A stretch of DNA of 64,000 bases from Planctomycetota bacterium (lineage in GTDB: Bacteria > Planctomycetota > UBA1135 > GCA-002686595). A model generated the notes under the pieces. The model saw nothing but the letters and a program-made list of their open reading frames with translations. It had not been told where the DNA came from and made no database searches. Both the position numbers and the translations under genes were made by a program. Each line of letters starts with the position of its first letter. Positions within the stretch are counted from its first letter, which is position 1. Location: assembly GCA_016220085.1 (NCBI GenBank), contig JACRIN010000084.1, positions 33,374-97,373 on the forward strand, read 5' to 3'. This document shows, piece after piece, positions 1 through 8,261 of the stretch.

Positions 1-214
1 TCGCGGCCGGCGCGCAGTTGTTGAAGCTGACCCAGCGCACGCCGAGGCCCGGCATGTTCGGGAACTGCGGCAAGGTCGGGAACGTGGGGGCACAGCACGG
101 ACCTAGATCGAGGCCGTCGGAGACGCAAACCTGCGCCTCGGCGGGCGCGACGAAGAGCGCGGTGGCGCTAAGCCAAACAGCGCATAAAGCGCGGATCGGA
201 GATTGGAGTCGCAT
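1..214 (-). CDS. Secreted cysteine-containing hypothetical protein (C-terminus beyond window)
   Basis: The reading frame opens at ATG 214-212 on the minus strand and stays open to the left edge, giving 71 residues. The first 28 residues form a signal peptide: basic start, hydrophobic LCAVWLSATALF core, and an APAEAQ cleavage region. The mature part begins VCVSDGLDLGPCCAP and carries cysteines and a FPTLPQFPNMPG proline-rich stretch before NNC at the edge. This resembles secreted planctomycete proteins of unknown function that begin with a CVSDGLDLG...CC motif, by memory of the family only. A plus-strand ORF over the same bases lacks any recognisable protein. The gene is 5'-complete and its function is unknown. 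Confidence 0.6.
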   Translation of the reverse strand, partial: MRLQSPIRALCAVWLSATALFVAPAEAQVCVSDGLDLGPCCAPTFPTLPQFPNMPGLGVRWVSFNNCAPAA

Positions 215-319
215 GGGTCGGTTCCTCAGGGGGGTGGGCGGTGGTCGGGTACACCGGTCAAGTGACGTCCGGGACCGGCGCGGGACATGCGACTCTACGA
301 ATTCGTGCGGATTTCGGGG

Positions 320-1234
320 TCAACCGAATTGGACGGAGCGCCGCGCGAGCGAACCCATCCAGAACCCGGTGACCGGGAAGGCGACTTTCGATTCGTCCGC
401 GGCCGCCCCGAGCGCGACCAGGAGCGGCACGTAGTGCTCGGTGGTCGGCAGCGCGAGCTTCGCGCTCGGCGCCTTGCGCTCGAAGTCGACCAACGCGTCG
501 AGGTCGCGTCGCGCGAGTGAATCGGCGGCCCACGCGTCGAATTCGCTCGCCCACTTCGGCGTCGTCGGCGCGTCGCCCCAGTCGACCTGGCGCAGGTTGT
601 GCGTGAGGAAGCCGCTGCCGACGATCAGCACGCCTTCGTCTCGCAGCGGCGCGAGCGCGCGACCGAGCGCGAGCAGCTCTTCGCCCTCCAGCGACGGCAA
701 CGAAACCTGCAGCACCGGCACGTCGGCCCGCGGGTACATCGCGACCAACGGGACGTACGCGCCGTGGTCGAGCCCTCGCTCCGAGCGCGCGACGTTCGCG
801 GCGCCGAGCAACGCGGCGACGCGCTCGGCGAGCTCGGGAGCGCCCGGCGCCTCGTACCTCTGTCGGTAGTACTTCTCGGGGAAGCCGGAGAAGTCGTAGA
901 CCAACGGCACCGTGCGCGTCGCGCCGAGCGTCACCGGCCGCGCCTCCCAGTGCGCCGAGACCATCAGGATCGACTTCGGCTTCGGCAGCGCGCGCGCCCA
1001 CGTCGCGAGCTCGTCGACCCAACTCTGGATGTCGAGCAACGGCGGTGCGCCGTGCGCGAGGAAGATCGTCGGCATGCGCGTCGGGCGCGCGTCGTCGGAC
1101 GTCGGCTGCTTCGTCGGATCCTCGGCGAGCGAGTTCGACGCGGCGAGAGGACGCGAAGCGGCGAGCACGACGCCCGCGGCGAACGTGCCGAAGCTCTCGC
1201 GGCGGGAGATCGGAACGGCGGGCTCGGGCGGCAT
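320..1234 (-). CDS. Exported DODA-type extradiol dioxygenase family protein (LigB/YgiD-like)
   Basis: A 304-residue protein of the class III extradiol ring-cleavage dioxygenase family. Cytoplasmic members such as YgiD open catechol-type rings (for example DOPA) with a non-heme metal. Conserved histidines are visible in HGAPP (H61), SAHWE (H95), LDHGAYVPL (H157), GFLTHNL (H212) and TTEHYVPLL (H267). The usual length is about 260; the extra 50 residues at the front contain SRRESFGTFAAGVVLAA, which looks like a Tat signal, so export is inferred. I chose ATG 1234 because it places the twin arginine near the N-terminus; the open frame extends upstream to 1312 without adding a domain. The substrate is unknown. 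It lies 162 bp downstream of the deiminase gene on the same strand. Confidence 0.82.
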   Translation of the reverse strand: MPPEPAVPISRRESFGTFAAGVVLAASRPLAASNSLAEDPTKQPTSDDARPTRMPTIFLAHGAPPLLDIQSWVDELATWARALPKPKSILMVSAHWEARPVTLGATRTVPLVYDFSGFPEKYYRQRYEAPGAPELAERVAALLGAANVARSERGLDHGAYVPLVAMYPRADVPVLQVSLPSLEGEELLALGRALAPLRDEGVLIVGSGFLTHNLRQVDWGDAPTTPKWASEFDAWAADSLARRDLDALVDFERKAPSAKLALPTTEHYVPLLVALGAAADESKVAFPVTGFWMGSLARRSVQFG

Positions 1235-1396
1235 CGCGGCCAGGTTAGTTCCGGATCGTTTCGCGAGCGAGCCCGCGGTCGCCGCTCGCTGACAGCCAGC
1301 CGAAGCCGTCACCCGCTCGGTCGCGCTCGGACGAGCGTGCTCCCCGTCTCGTCCTCGCGCGCTCGGCCTCGCGAGGGCGTTGCTTCCAACGGGCCG

Positions 1397-3169
1397 CTAC
1401 GGCACGAAAGTCACCTGCAGCGCGTCGGAGAGATCGAAGCTCGCGCCGTCGCGGAACCACGCTTGGAAGTTCCAGGTGCTGCCCGGCGTGATCAGCGCGC
1501 TCGGCGTCGGCGGATCGGTGACGTCCAGCGCGCGGACGAGCTCGCCAGCGATGCCCGCGTTGGTCGGCGGCCCGAGCCGCGCGAGCGTCGCGGTCGCGCC
1601 GACGCAGAGCGTGCCGTTGCCGAACGGCAACTGCTTCTGCAGATCGCCGTAGAAGAAGATCCCGTTGACGTGCTTCGGCACCGGCAACGCGTGCAGCACG
1701 AGCTCGTTGGCCGCGACGCTGTGCGTGCCCGTCGTCCCGATGTGGGCGCCGTGCGCCCCGCTCGCGCAGTAGCTCGTGCCGACGCTCGGCGCGACGTCGA
1801 AGGAGTGGAAGCCCGCGGGCGCGCTGCGCGGCAGCGTCTCGCTGCGGCCGGAGAGGTCCGCGGCGGCGACGAAGTACTCGACGCGCGCGCCCGGCGCTTG
1901 ACCCGGGAGATCGACGGCGAACGTGTTCGCGGCGCCGGTCGGCGCGAGCGCGAGCGAACTCCACGTCGTCGCGCCGGCGAGGCGCCAGTTGACGCTCGGC
2001 GAGCCCGGCGCGAGCCCCGCGCCGCTCTTCGCGTCGACGAACGCTTCGATACGGTGGCCCGAGAGCGCGGGAACGACGACGTCGAGCCTGCGGTGCGTCA
2101 TCCGCAGCATCTCGCGATCGAACAGCGCGCGCGTGCGGCAATGCAGCGCGTCGTAGTAGTACCACGAGCTCCACGGGAACCCGATCACCTCGTAGCCGGG
2201 CAGCGCCGCGGCGAACGTATCGAGCGCTCGCGTGTCCCCCGGGATGTTGAACAGCGGCACGAACACCTTGCGATTCAGGATCAGCGAGTTGCAGTACGCC
2301 GCGATCTTCGTCGAGTTGTAGTACGGACAGTCGATGCGCACGATCCGGTAGGGGCGGCCCCAGTGGTTCTTCAGGCTCGCGAGCACGCCGACGTTCGCCT
2401 CGATGCGCGCGTGCTCTTCGTGCCCGACCGGAGCACGCTTGACGAGCAGCGTCTCCTCGTCGAGCGGTTTGAACCAGCAGTCGATGTGTTGGATGCCGTT
2501 GTTCTCGGTGGCCGCGACGAGCCTGTAGTCGTCGATGCCGAGCTGTTGTTTCGCCAACGCGAGGAACTCCTGTTCCGTCCAGACCTGGAGGTTCTCGCCG
2601 ACCATCGTGCAGGTCGAGAACGCCGCGTCGAAGCCGTCGACGAGCACGTTGCCTCCGGTCAAGTACGCGGGCAGCGAGACCAACGGCGCGCCGAAGTGCG
2701 CCGCGACGTACTGATTGACGACATCGTCGCCCGCGTGGCCACCGGGCGAGTTCACGACGACGTCGCACGTCGGCGCGGTCCACGGATAGCCCTGGAAGAT
2801 CGGATCGACGATGCTCCAGTTGCCCTGCGCGTCGAAGATCTGGTGCGGACCCCAATCGCGCGGCCAGTGCGTCTGCACGGGCGCGATGACGTAGTCGACG
2901 TGCGTCGGATCGATGCCCCAACCCGCGAACGCCGCCGCGGCCGCGCTCTGACCGGCGGCGTCCTTGACGATGACGAAGAGATGATCGTCCTCGGCGAGCT
3001 CGACGACCAACGAACTCGGGATGCCGAGCGGCCAGGTGACCATCGTCCCGACCGCCGGCTCCCACTCGGCGATCACGCGCAGCGGTTCCTGCGTACGAGC
3101 GCTCGCCGCGAGAGCTCCGGTTGCGAAGAAGATCTGCGTCCAGCGCCAGGCGAACGACACGCGTGCCAT
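1397..3169 (-). CDS. Secreted agmatine deiminase / peptidylarginine deiminase-like protein
   Basis: 590 residues with a signal peptide (about 1-26), a guanidine-group-modifying catalytic domain (about 30-370) and a C-terminal extension. Members hydrolyse agmatine, or C-terminal peptidyl-arginine, to the ureido product plus ammonia. The catalytic set is intact: WPRDWGP (D105), GGNVLVDG (171-179), HID (H228, D230), CNSL (N294) and the nucleophile in LHCRTRALF (C344). Residues 370-450 look like an immunoglobulin-like linker. The last 130 residues carry the FFYG...PFGNGTLCV...WFRD signature shared with the protein at 39755-41122. A GGAGG ribosome site lies 5 nt before ATG 3169. The signal peptide favours an exported Porphyromonas-PAD-like role over polyamine catabolism, but the substrate cannot be read from sequence. 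Confidence 0.82.
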   Translation of the reverse strand: MARVSFAWRWTQIFFATGALAASARTQEPLRVIAEWEPAVGTMVTWPLGIPSSLVVELAEDDHLFVIVKDAAGQSAAAAAFAGWGIDPTHVDYVIAPVQTHWPRDWGPHQIFDAQGNWSIVDPIFQGYPWTAPTCDVVVNSPGGHAGDDVVNQYVAAHFGAPLVSLPAYLTGGNVLVDGFDAAFSTCTMVGENLQVWTEQEFLALAKQQLGIDDYRLVAATENNGIQHIDCWFKPLDEETLLVKRAPVGHEEHARIEANVGVLASLKNHWGRPYRIVRIDCPYYNSTKIAAYCNSLILNRKVFVPLFNIPGDTRALDTFAAALPGYEVIGFPWSSWYYYDALHCRTRALFDREMLRMTHRRLDVVVPALSGHRIEAFVDAKSGAGLAPGSPSVNWRLAGATTWSSLALAPTGAANTFAVDLPGQAPGARVEYFVAAADLSGRSETLPRSAPAGFHSFDVAPSVGTSYCASGAHGAHIGTTGTHSVAANELVLHALPVPKHVNGIFFYGDLQKQLPFGNGTLCVGATATLARLGPPTNAGIAGELVRALDVTDPPTPSALITPGSTWNFQAWFRDGASFDLSDALQVTFVP

Positions 3170-3320
3170 CGGAACCTCCGGGGAATCGACGAGTCGGCGG
3201 TGCGTCCCGCCGTTGCCTCCATCGTCTCTCGCGACGGAGCGGCCGGCAGCGTCGTCGATGTGCGTACCGACTACGAACGCGAGCTCGCGTCATCGCCCGG
3301 CGATCGCTGGACCTCGCTGG

Positions 3321-3548
3321 TCAGTCGCCGGCTTCGACCGCTTGTCGCGCGCGTTCGAGCCTCGCCGTCCAGTCCGGTTCCAGCGGCTCGACCAACGTGT
3401 CCTCGAGCTGTCCCCCGATCCGTTCCAGCACGCCGCGCTCCGCCGACGAGAGGGCCGGTGCCTGGTCGCCTTCGCCGCGGCACAGTCGGTCGAAGAGCAC
3501 GAGCGCTTGGTCCTTGGTGATCTCGATCGTGACACGCGTCGAGTCCAT
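3321..3548 (-). CDS. Small conserved hypothetical protein
   Basis: A 75-residue protein starting at ATG 3548, 23 bp after the stop of the large heme protein gene on the same strand, so probably co-transcribed. It begins MDSTRVTIEITKDQALVLF and ends with a WTARLERARQAVEAG helix. The pattern of an ITKDQALVLFDRL helix followed by an ERGVLERIGGQLED helix matches a family of small, uncharacterised cytoplasmic bacterial proteins that I recall only as conserved hypotheticals. No signal peptide or cysteine pair is present. The overlapping 81-residue ORF in another frame is arginine/serine-rich and looks spurious. Confidence 0.65.
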   Translation of the reverse strand: MDSTRVTIEITKDQALVLFDRLCRGEGDQAPALSSAERGVLERIGGQLEDTLVEPLEPDWTARLERARQAVEAGD

Positions 3549-3571
3549 GTCGCCCTTCACGACCGCGCGGC

Positions 3572-6500
3572 TCACTCGACGATCGGCGTCACGCGCACCG
3601 TGCGGAACTCGATCTCCGCGCCCTCGGATTGCAGGCAGATCTTCCCGGGGAGCTCCGCGCACCAGCGCGCCACGTTCTGCACGACGCCGTTCACTTCGAG
3701 CGTCAGGTCGCCTTCGCGCAACGTGATCACGTAGCGGTTCCACTCGCCGATCGGCTCCTCGTTGGTCGGGAACTCCTTCGCCGTGCGGCGGCCGCTCGTG
3801 CGCTCCTTCGCGGTCTGCATCGGGAACTCGTCGATGTTCCAGATGTCGCCGGCGTTCAGGTGCTGGAGTTGCGCCTCGATGCTCTTCGGCCACACCTTGT
3901 CCGGACCGTGCATGCGCAACAGGACGCCCGAGTTGCCCGGCGGCTTGCCGGGGACGAAACGCCATTCGACCTCGAGCACGTAACTCGTGAAGTCGTCGAC
4001 CGTCCGGATGTACCCGATCGGGTTGCCCTTGCAGCGCAGGATGCCGTCCTTCACCGACCACACGTCCTCCATGTGCGCGTTCGGCGCGTCGAGGTGGAAC
4101 GTCCAACCGACGAGGCTCTTGCCGTCGAAGAGTTCGATCGGCGCGCCGAGCTTCGGCGGCGTGCTCGGATCGTGCTGCAGGAACGCCGCGATGTCGGCGA
4201 GCGTGCGCGGCGGCAGACCGAGCGCGACGTCGTCGGGCATCAGCGATGTCGCTTGCAGCACCGCGGTCTCGATCTCGTTCTCCGGGATCACTTCGCGCTC
4301 GCCGGTGGTGGTCTTGAGCACGACGTTGCCGGTGCCGCTCGCGCCCGCGCGCACGTCGCCGGCCTGCACGAAGCCCGTGTAGACGAAGCCGTCGACGGTC
4401 TCGAGCGTCCACGCTTGGTAGCCGAACTCGATCGCCTTGCTCGGCTGCAGGATGTGATCGAAGAGCTCGCGCGGCGAGTACTTGGTGCGGATCGAACTCA
4501 GGTCGGGGCCGATCTCGGCGCCGCGACCGCGCACGACGTGGCAGCTCGCGCACTTCGCCTCTTCGCCGAAGAACGCGTCCGCGCCGCGGCGGCGATCGCC
4601 GTCGAGCGCGGCGAGAGCGACGAGCTCGTCGAGCGACGCCGTCGTGCGCTTGGGCGCGGCGGTCGAACGGAAACGTCCCGCGGCGAGCGCGCGCACCGCC
4701 GGATCGGCGTGGCGCGCGAGCAGCTCGCCGACGTGGAGCCGCACGTCTTCGCCGAGTCGCTCTTGCTCGGCGAAGTGGACCAGCGCGAGCGCGCCTTCCG
4801 AAGTCCTCGCGAGCTCGTCCGCGGCCGCGCGAGCCGCCTCCACGCCCGCCGCGAGGTCGACGACGGTCGCTAGAGCCGCGGAGTACGCGCTCCGATCCTC
4901 CGGCGCGTCGAGCCACACCTGGAACTCGACGGACGTTTGCGTTCCGGGTTGCTGCGCGCCGCCGTCGTCGGGTCCAAAGCGACCGACCAAGCGCTCGAAG
5001 CCGCCGTCCGGCACGCGGAAGACGAGCGTCGACGCCGCGTGCGTGCCGATGCCGTGCTCGAACGTCGCGCCGTCGATCGCCAACGCGCCGCCGTTGCAGT
5101 TGCGGTCGACGTTGACGCTGCCCCAGCCGGCTTCGGCGCGGATCCAGGCTTCGCGTTCGAGCGCGAGCCCGCAGCCCGGGCCGACGAGCTTGGGCTCGAT
5201 CCAATCCGCCCAATCGTAGCCGTTGCCGTTGCCGCCCTCGGTCGCGACGAGGAAGACGTGCGTCGCGCCGCGCACGTCGATGTCGAACGAGCCGAGGCCT
5301 TGCGCGACGAGCCCGCTCGACCACGCGAGGCGCGCGCGGCCGAGGTCCGGATCGCCGAGCGAGCGCCCGAGGCCGTACGCGCTCCAGTCGTTCGTGTCGC
5401 GAAAGCGAACCCACCACGCGGCTTGCGAGCGCACGTCCTCGGGGCCGGCGAGCGCGAGGTCGAGCATCGCCTCGGCCGCATTGCGATCGGGCACGAACGC
5501 GACGCCGTCGAGCGCGCGACGCCGTTCCGCGAGCGGCGCGTTCGACCGCACCACGCCGAGCAACGTCTCCAATGCCGCCGTCGGGTGCAGACGCCACGCG
5601 AACGCGAGCTTCTGTTCGGCCCAACGCGAATTGACCGCTGAGCGCGCGACGAGTTCGCCCCAGAGCTCCGCTTCGACGTCGGTCGCCGCGAGGCCGACGG
5701 CTTCGAGCTCGAAGCGATCGGCGGGATCCGTGAGCTCGGCGAGCTGAACGACCAGCGTGCGCTTCTCCGCCCACGGCACTTCTCGCAGCGCGACCGCGGC
5801 TTCGGCGCGCACCGCGGGCGATGCGTCGTTCACGAGCACGGCGGCGTAGCGAACGAAGTTGCGACGCGCGGCGCGCACCGCGCGGAACGCGGCGATGCGC
5901 AGGTTCGGATCGGGATCGAGCAACGCCTGCTCGACGGTCTCGACGCCGTCGTCGAGCCGCGCGAGCAGGAACAGCGCGCGAGCGCGCAAGCGAGCGTTGG
6001 GATTCGTCGCGAGCGCCTGCAACGCCGCGTGCGCGCCGGCGCCGCGCGCGGCGAGCTTCTGCCACGCTTGCCACCGCACGCCGACGACCGGGCTGCAGAG
6101 TCCCGCGATCTGCTGCTCGAGACTCGCGAGGTCGTTCCGCAGCAAACCGGAGCGCCGCTCGGGCAACGCGACGCGCAAGATGCGCCCGTAGCCGACCTGA
6201 TCCGCCATCGCGTGGCCGCCGACGCTCGGATCGAACCAATCGGCGACGTACGCGGCGCCGTCGGCTCCGATCGCGACGTCGCTCGGCCGGAAGAGGTGCG
6301 CTTCGTCGTCGTGGCCCGCGCCGAAGCGCGCGCGGATCAGGTTGCGTTTTTCGAGCTCGAAGCCCGCGCCGCTGCGCTTCGGCAAGTGCGCGTACACGAC
6401 ATTCGCGCCCGCATCGGCGTCGAGCACCGCGCCGACGAGCTCGGCCCCGAGCATGTCGCCTTCGTTGACGACGACGCCGGTTGGCCCGCCGCCTCCGTTG

Positions 6501-7537
6501 ATGCAGCCCATCGGCACGACGCCGGGATCGTCCTGGTGCCAGTGCGCCGCGGCGATCGACTGGCCGGGCCGCTGATCCGCGGACCAGAAGCGCGAGCCGT
6601 CGCTCGAGAAGAAGCCGTGGTTCGCGCCCTCCATGCACCACAGCGTGCGACCGACCGGCGGACCGTCGTCGTTGTCGGACTGGAACATGTTCCCGAACGA
6701 GTCGAGCGCGACCTCGTAGTTGTTGCGGAAGTTGTGCGCGCGCACGGCGAGGTGCGTGCCGTCGGGCTCGATCGAGAGCACGAGCCCGCCGGTCCAGACG
6801 CGGCCGTCGTCGCTCTTCATCCGCGGCCGATTGTCGACGAGCGTCGGACCGCCGTCGTTGTAGATCGAGCCCGAGCGCAGCGTCCAACCGCTCTTGTCGG
6901 TGACGACGTGCGGCCCGGCGTTGCCGGTGTTGAACCAGAGCTTGCCGTCGGGCCCTCCGACGAACGAGTGCAGGCCGTGATCGTGATCGTGGCCGCCGAA
7001 GCCGGAGAGCAGGATCTCCTTCGAGTCCGCGACGTCGTCGCCGTCGGTGTCGGTGTAGACGATCGCGTTCGGCGAGCAGGAGACGATCACGCGCTCGCCG
7101 AGCACCGCGATCCCGAGCGGCGCGACCAAGTCCGTGTCCTGCACGAACACCTTCGACGAATCGCAGACGCCGTCGTGGTTCGTGTCCTCGAGGATCACGA
7201 TGCGATCACCCTCGGGAAAGCCGAGCCCGGGATTGCGCCCGTTCCACTTGCGATAGTTGACCGCTTCGGCGACCCAGAGGCGTCCGCGCGCGTCGACGTC
7301 GAGCGCGGTCGGGTTGTAGAACTGCGGCGATTCGGCCCAGAGCGTGACGCCGAGCCCCGGCGCAGTTTCGAAGCGGTCGCCGAGGTCGCGCGCGGCGCTG
7401 GCGGGGAGCTCGGGTGGCTGCTCGGCGTTCGGCGCGTCAGACGCCCGCTGCGCGTCCGGCGCACGGACGACCTCGGGGACCGATTCGGAGCGACAGGCGA
7501 GCGAGAGCAGCGACACGACGACGCCAAGCGACTTCAT
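3572..7537 (-). CDS. PVC-type heme-binding lipoprotein: membrane-bound dehydrogenase domain, NPCBM, cytochrome c and DUF1080
   Basis: 1321 residues. A lipobox (LLSLAC, Cys15) marks it as a lipoprotein. The order is: linker to about 50; a propeller of the planctomycete membrane-bound dehydrogenase type (about 50-460, beginning FETAPGLGVTLWAESP); HEAT-like helical repeats (about 480-720); an NPCBM carbohydrate-binding-like domain (about 785-870, with GIGTHA); a heme-binding domain with CASCH at about 996-1000 followed by GPDLSSI; and a DUF1080 concanavalin-like domain (about 1125-1320, starting IELFDGKSLVGW and containing GNSGVLLR). These families are typical of polysaccharide-degrading planctomycetes. 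An extracytoplasmic redox or sugar-processing role is inferred; no substrate is proven. A decayed direct copy of its first 90 or so codons lies at 11617-11882. Confidence 0.9.
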   Translation of the reverse strand: MKSLGVVVSLLSLACRSESVPEVVRAPDAQRASDAPNAEQPPELPASAARDLGDRFETAPGLGVTLWAESPQFYNPTALDVDARGRLWVAEAVNYRKWNGRNPGLGFPEGDRIVILEDTNHDGVCDSSKVFVQDTDLVAPLGIAVLGERVIVSCSPNAIVYTDTDGDDVADSKEILLSGFGGHDHDHGLHSFVGGPDGKLWFNTGNAGPHVVTDKSGWTLRSGSIYNDGGPTLVDNRPRMKSDDGRVWTGGLVLSIEPDGTHLAVRAHNFRNNYEVALDSFGNMFQSDNDDGPPVGRTLWCMEGANHGFFSSDGSRFWSADQRPGQSIAAAHWHQDDPGVVPMGCINGGGGPTGVVVNEGDMLGAELVGAVLDADAGANVVYAHLPKRSGAGFELEKRNLIRARFGAGHDDEAHLFRPSDVAIGADGAAYVADWFDPSVGGHAMADQVGYGRILRVALPERRSGLLRNDLASLEQQIAGLCSPVVGVRWQAWQKLAARGAGAHAALQALATNPNARLRARALFLLARLDDGVETVEQALLDPDPNLRIAAFRAVRAARRNFVRYAAVLVNDASPAVRAEAAVALREVPWAEKRTLVVQLAELTDPADRFELEAVGLAATDVEAELWGELVARSAVNSRWAEQKLAFAWRLHPTAALETLLGVVRSNAPLAERRRALDGVAFVPDRNAAEAMLDLALAGPEDVRSQAAWWVRFRDTNDWSAYGLGRSLGDPDLGRARLAWSSGLVAQGLGSFDIDVRGATHVFLVATEGGNGNGYDWADWIEPKLVGPGCGLALEREAWIRAEAGWGSVNVDRNCNGGALAIDGATFEHGIGTHAASTLVFRVPDGGFERLVGRFGPDDGGAQQPGTQTSVEFQVWLDAPEDRSAYSAALATVVDLAAGVEAARAAADELARTSEGALALVHFAEQERLGEDVRLHVGELLARHADPAVRALAAGRFRSTAAPKRTTASLDELVALAALDGDRRRGADAFFGEEAKCASCHVVRGRGAEIGPDLSSIRTKYSPRELFDHILQPSKAIEFGYQAWTLETVDGFVYTGFVQAGDVRAGASGTGNVVLKTTTGEREVIPENEIETAVLQATSLMPDDVALGLPPRTLADIAAFLQHDPSTPPKLGAPIELFDGKSLVGWTFHLDAPNAHMEDVWSVKDGILRCKGNPIGYIRTVDDFTSYVLEVEWRFVPGKPPGNSGVLLRMHGPDKVWPKSIEAQLQHLNAGDIWNIDEFPMQTAKERTSGRRTAKEFPTNEEPIGEWNRYVITLREGDLTLEVNGVVQNVARWCAELPGKICLQSEGAEIEFRTVRVTPIVE

Positions 7538-7549
7538 GTCGCGGAGTCT

Positions 7550-7784
7550 GACATACCGTGTCGCACCATTCCTTCCGGGCTCTCCCGACGGCGTCCGTGA
7601 TGCGCGTGGGGGGACCGAGCCCCTTTCGCACCGACTCCGCCGGGCCCCGCGCGACGCGCGTCGAGACCGCCTTCGCGTGCGGCAGGAGCTGGAAGCACCG
7701 GTGCGTCACCGCGGGCTTGCCGCAGAACCTGGAAGAAGTGGTGAGCCACGGTATGTCGGAAGAAGTGGTGCGGCACGGTATGTC
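7550..7784. repeat. Three copies of a 26-bp repeat (two direct, one inverted) in the 7538-8261 intergenic region
   Basis: Two near-identical copies lie in tandem at 7732-7757 and 7759-7784 with 27-bp spacing, and a third lies inverted at 7550-7575. The shared core reads approximately GGTGCGGCACGGTATGTC. The inverted copy ends 12 bp upstream of the start of the large heme lipoprotein gene. Inverted and direct copies could pair to form a stem about 180 bp apart. No ORF in 7538-8261 looks like a real gene, so this 724-bp gap holds these repeats and probably promoters for the two divergent genes on either side. Confidence 0.7.
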
Positions 7785-8261
7785 CGATCCGACGCGCGGC
7801 GGATGGATGCGGCTCGGCGACGACGTCGATCCGTGAGCGCGCTCGCGGCGCGTCGAAGCCGCCCACGCGTGTGCCGTGATCGACGTTCACGCCCGCCGCG
7901 CCGGAGCCGCGTTCAGCGAGCGCCTGCATTCGCGTGAGGCGGACGGCTCGGCGTTCTGCCGAGGTGCGGCGGTAGGAATGAAGCGCGGATACCGGTGGTT
8001 CGGAGCGATCCACGCTTCGCGCGAATCCCTGTTTGTCCCGGTCCTGATTCCACATCCAACTTCCGCCCGCCGAATCTTCGAATCGACGGCACTCGCCGAC
8101 CGACGGATCGCTCCAAGTCGATGAGAGCGAGACCGGGCGTCGCACACCTTCCCGTGGCGCACCGAATTCGCGACCGCGAGACGCGAGCTCCGTCGGCTCG
8201 CGCCGAGGACTCACGGACGTATCCGTTCGTGAGCGAGTTACTCCCAACTCGGGGACGAATC

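Noticed and set aside
599..3520. Plus-strand ORF of 973 codons opposite the dioxygenase and deiminase genes
   Set aside because: It is arginine/aspartate-rich mirror sequence of well-supported minus-strand genes with catalytic motifs; no motif or signal is present in it.
7534..8247. Minus-strand ORF of 237 codons in the repeat-containing gap
   Set aside because: It runs through the 26-bp repeats, is rich in arginine and serine without motifs and has no ribosome site.
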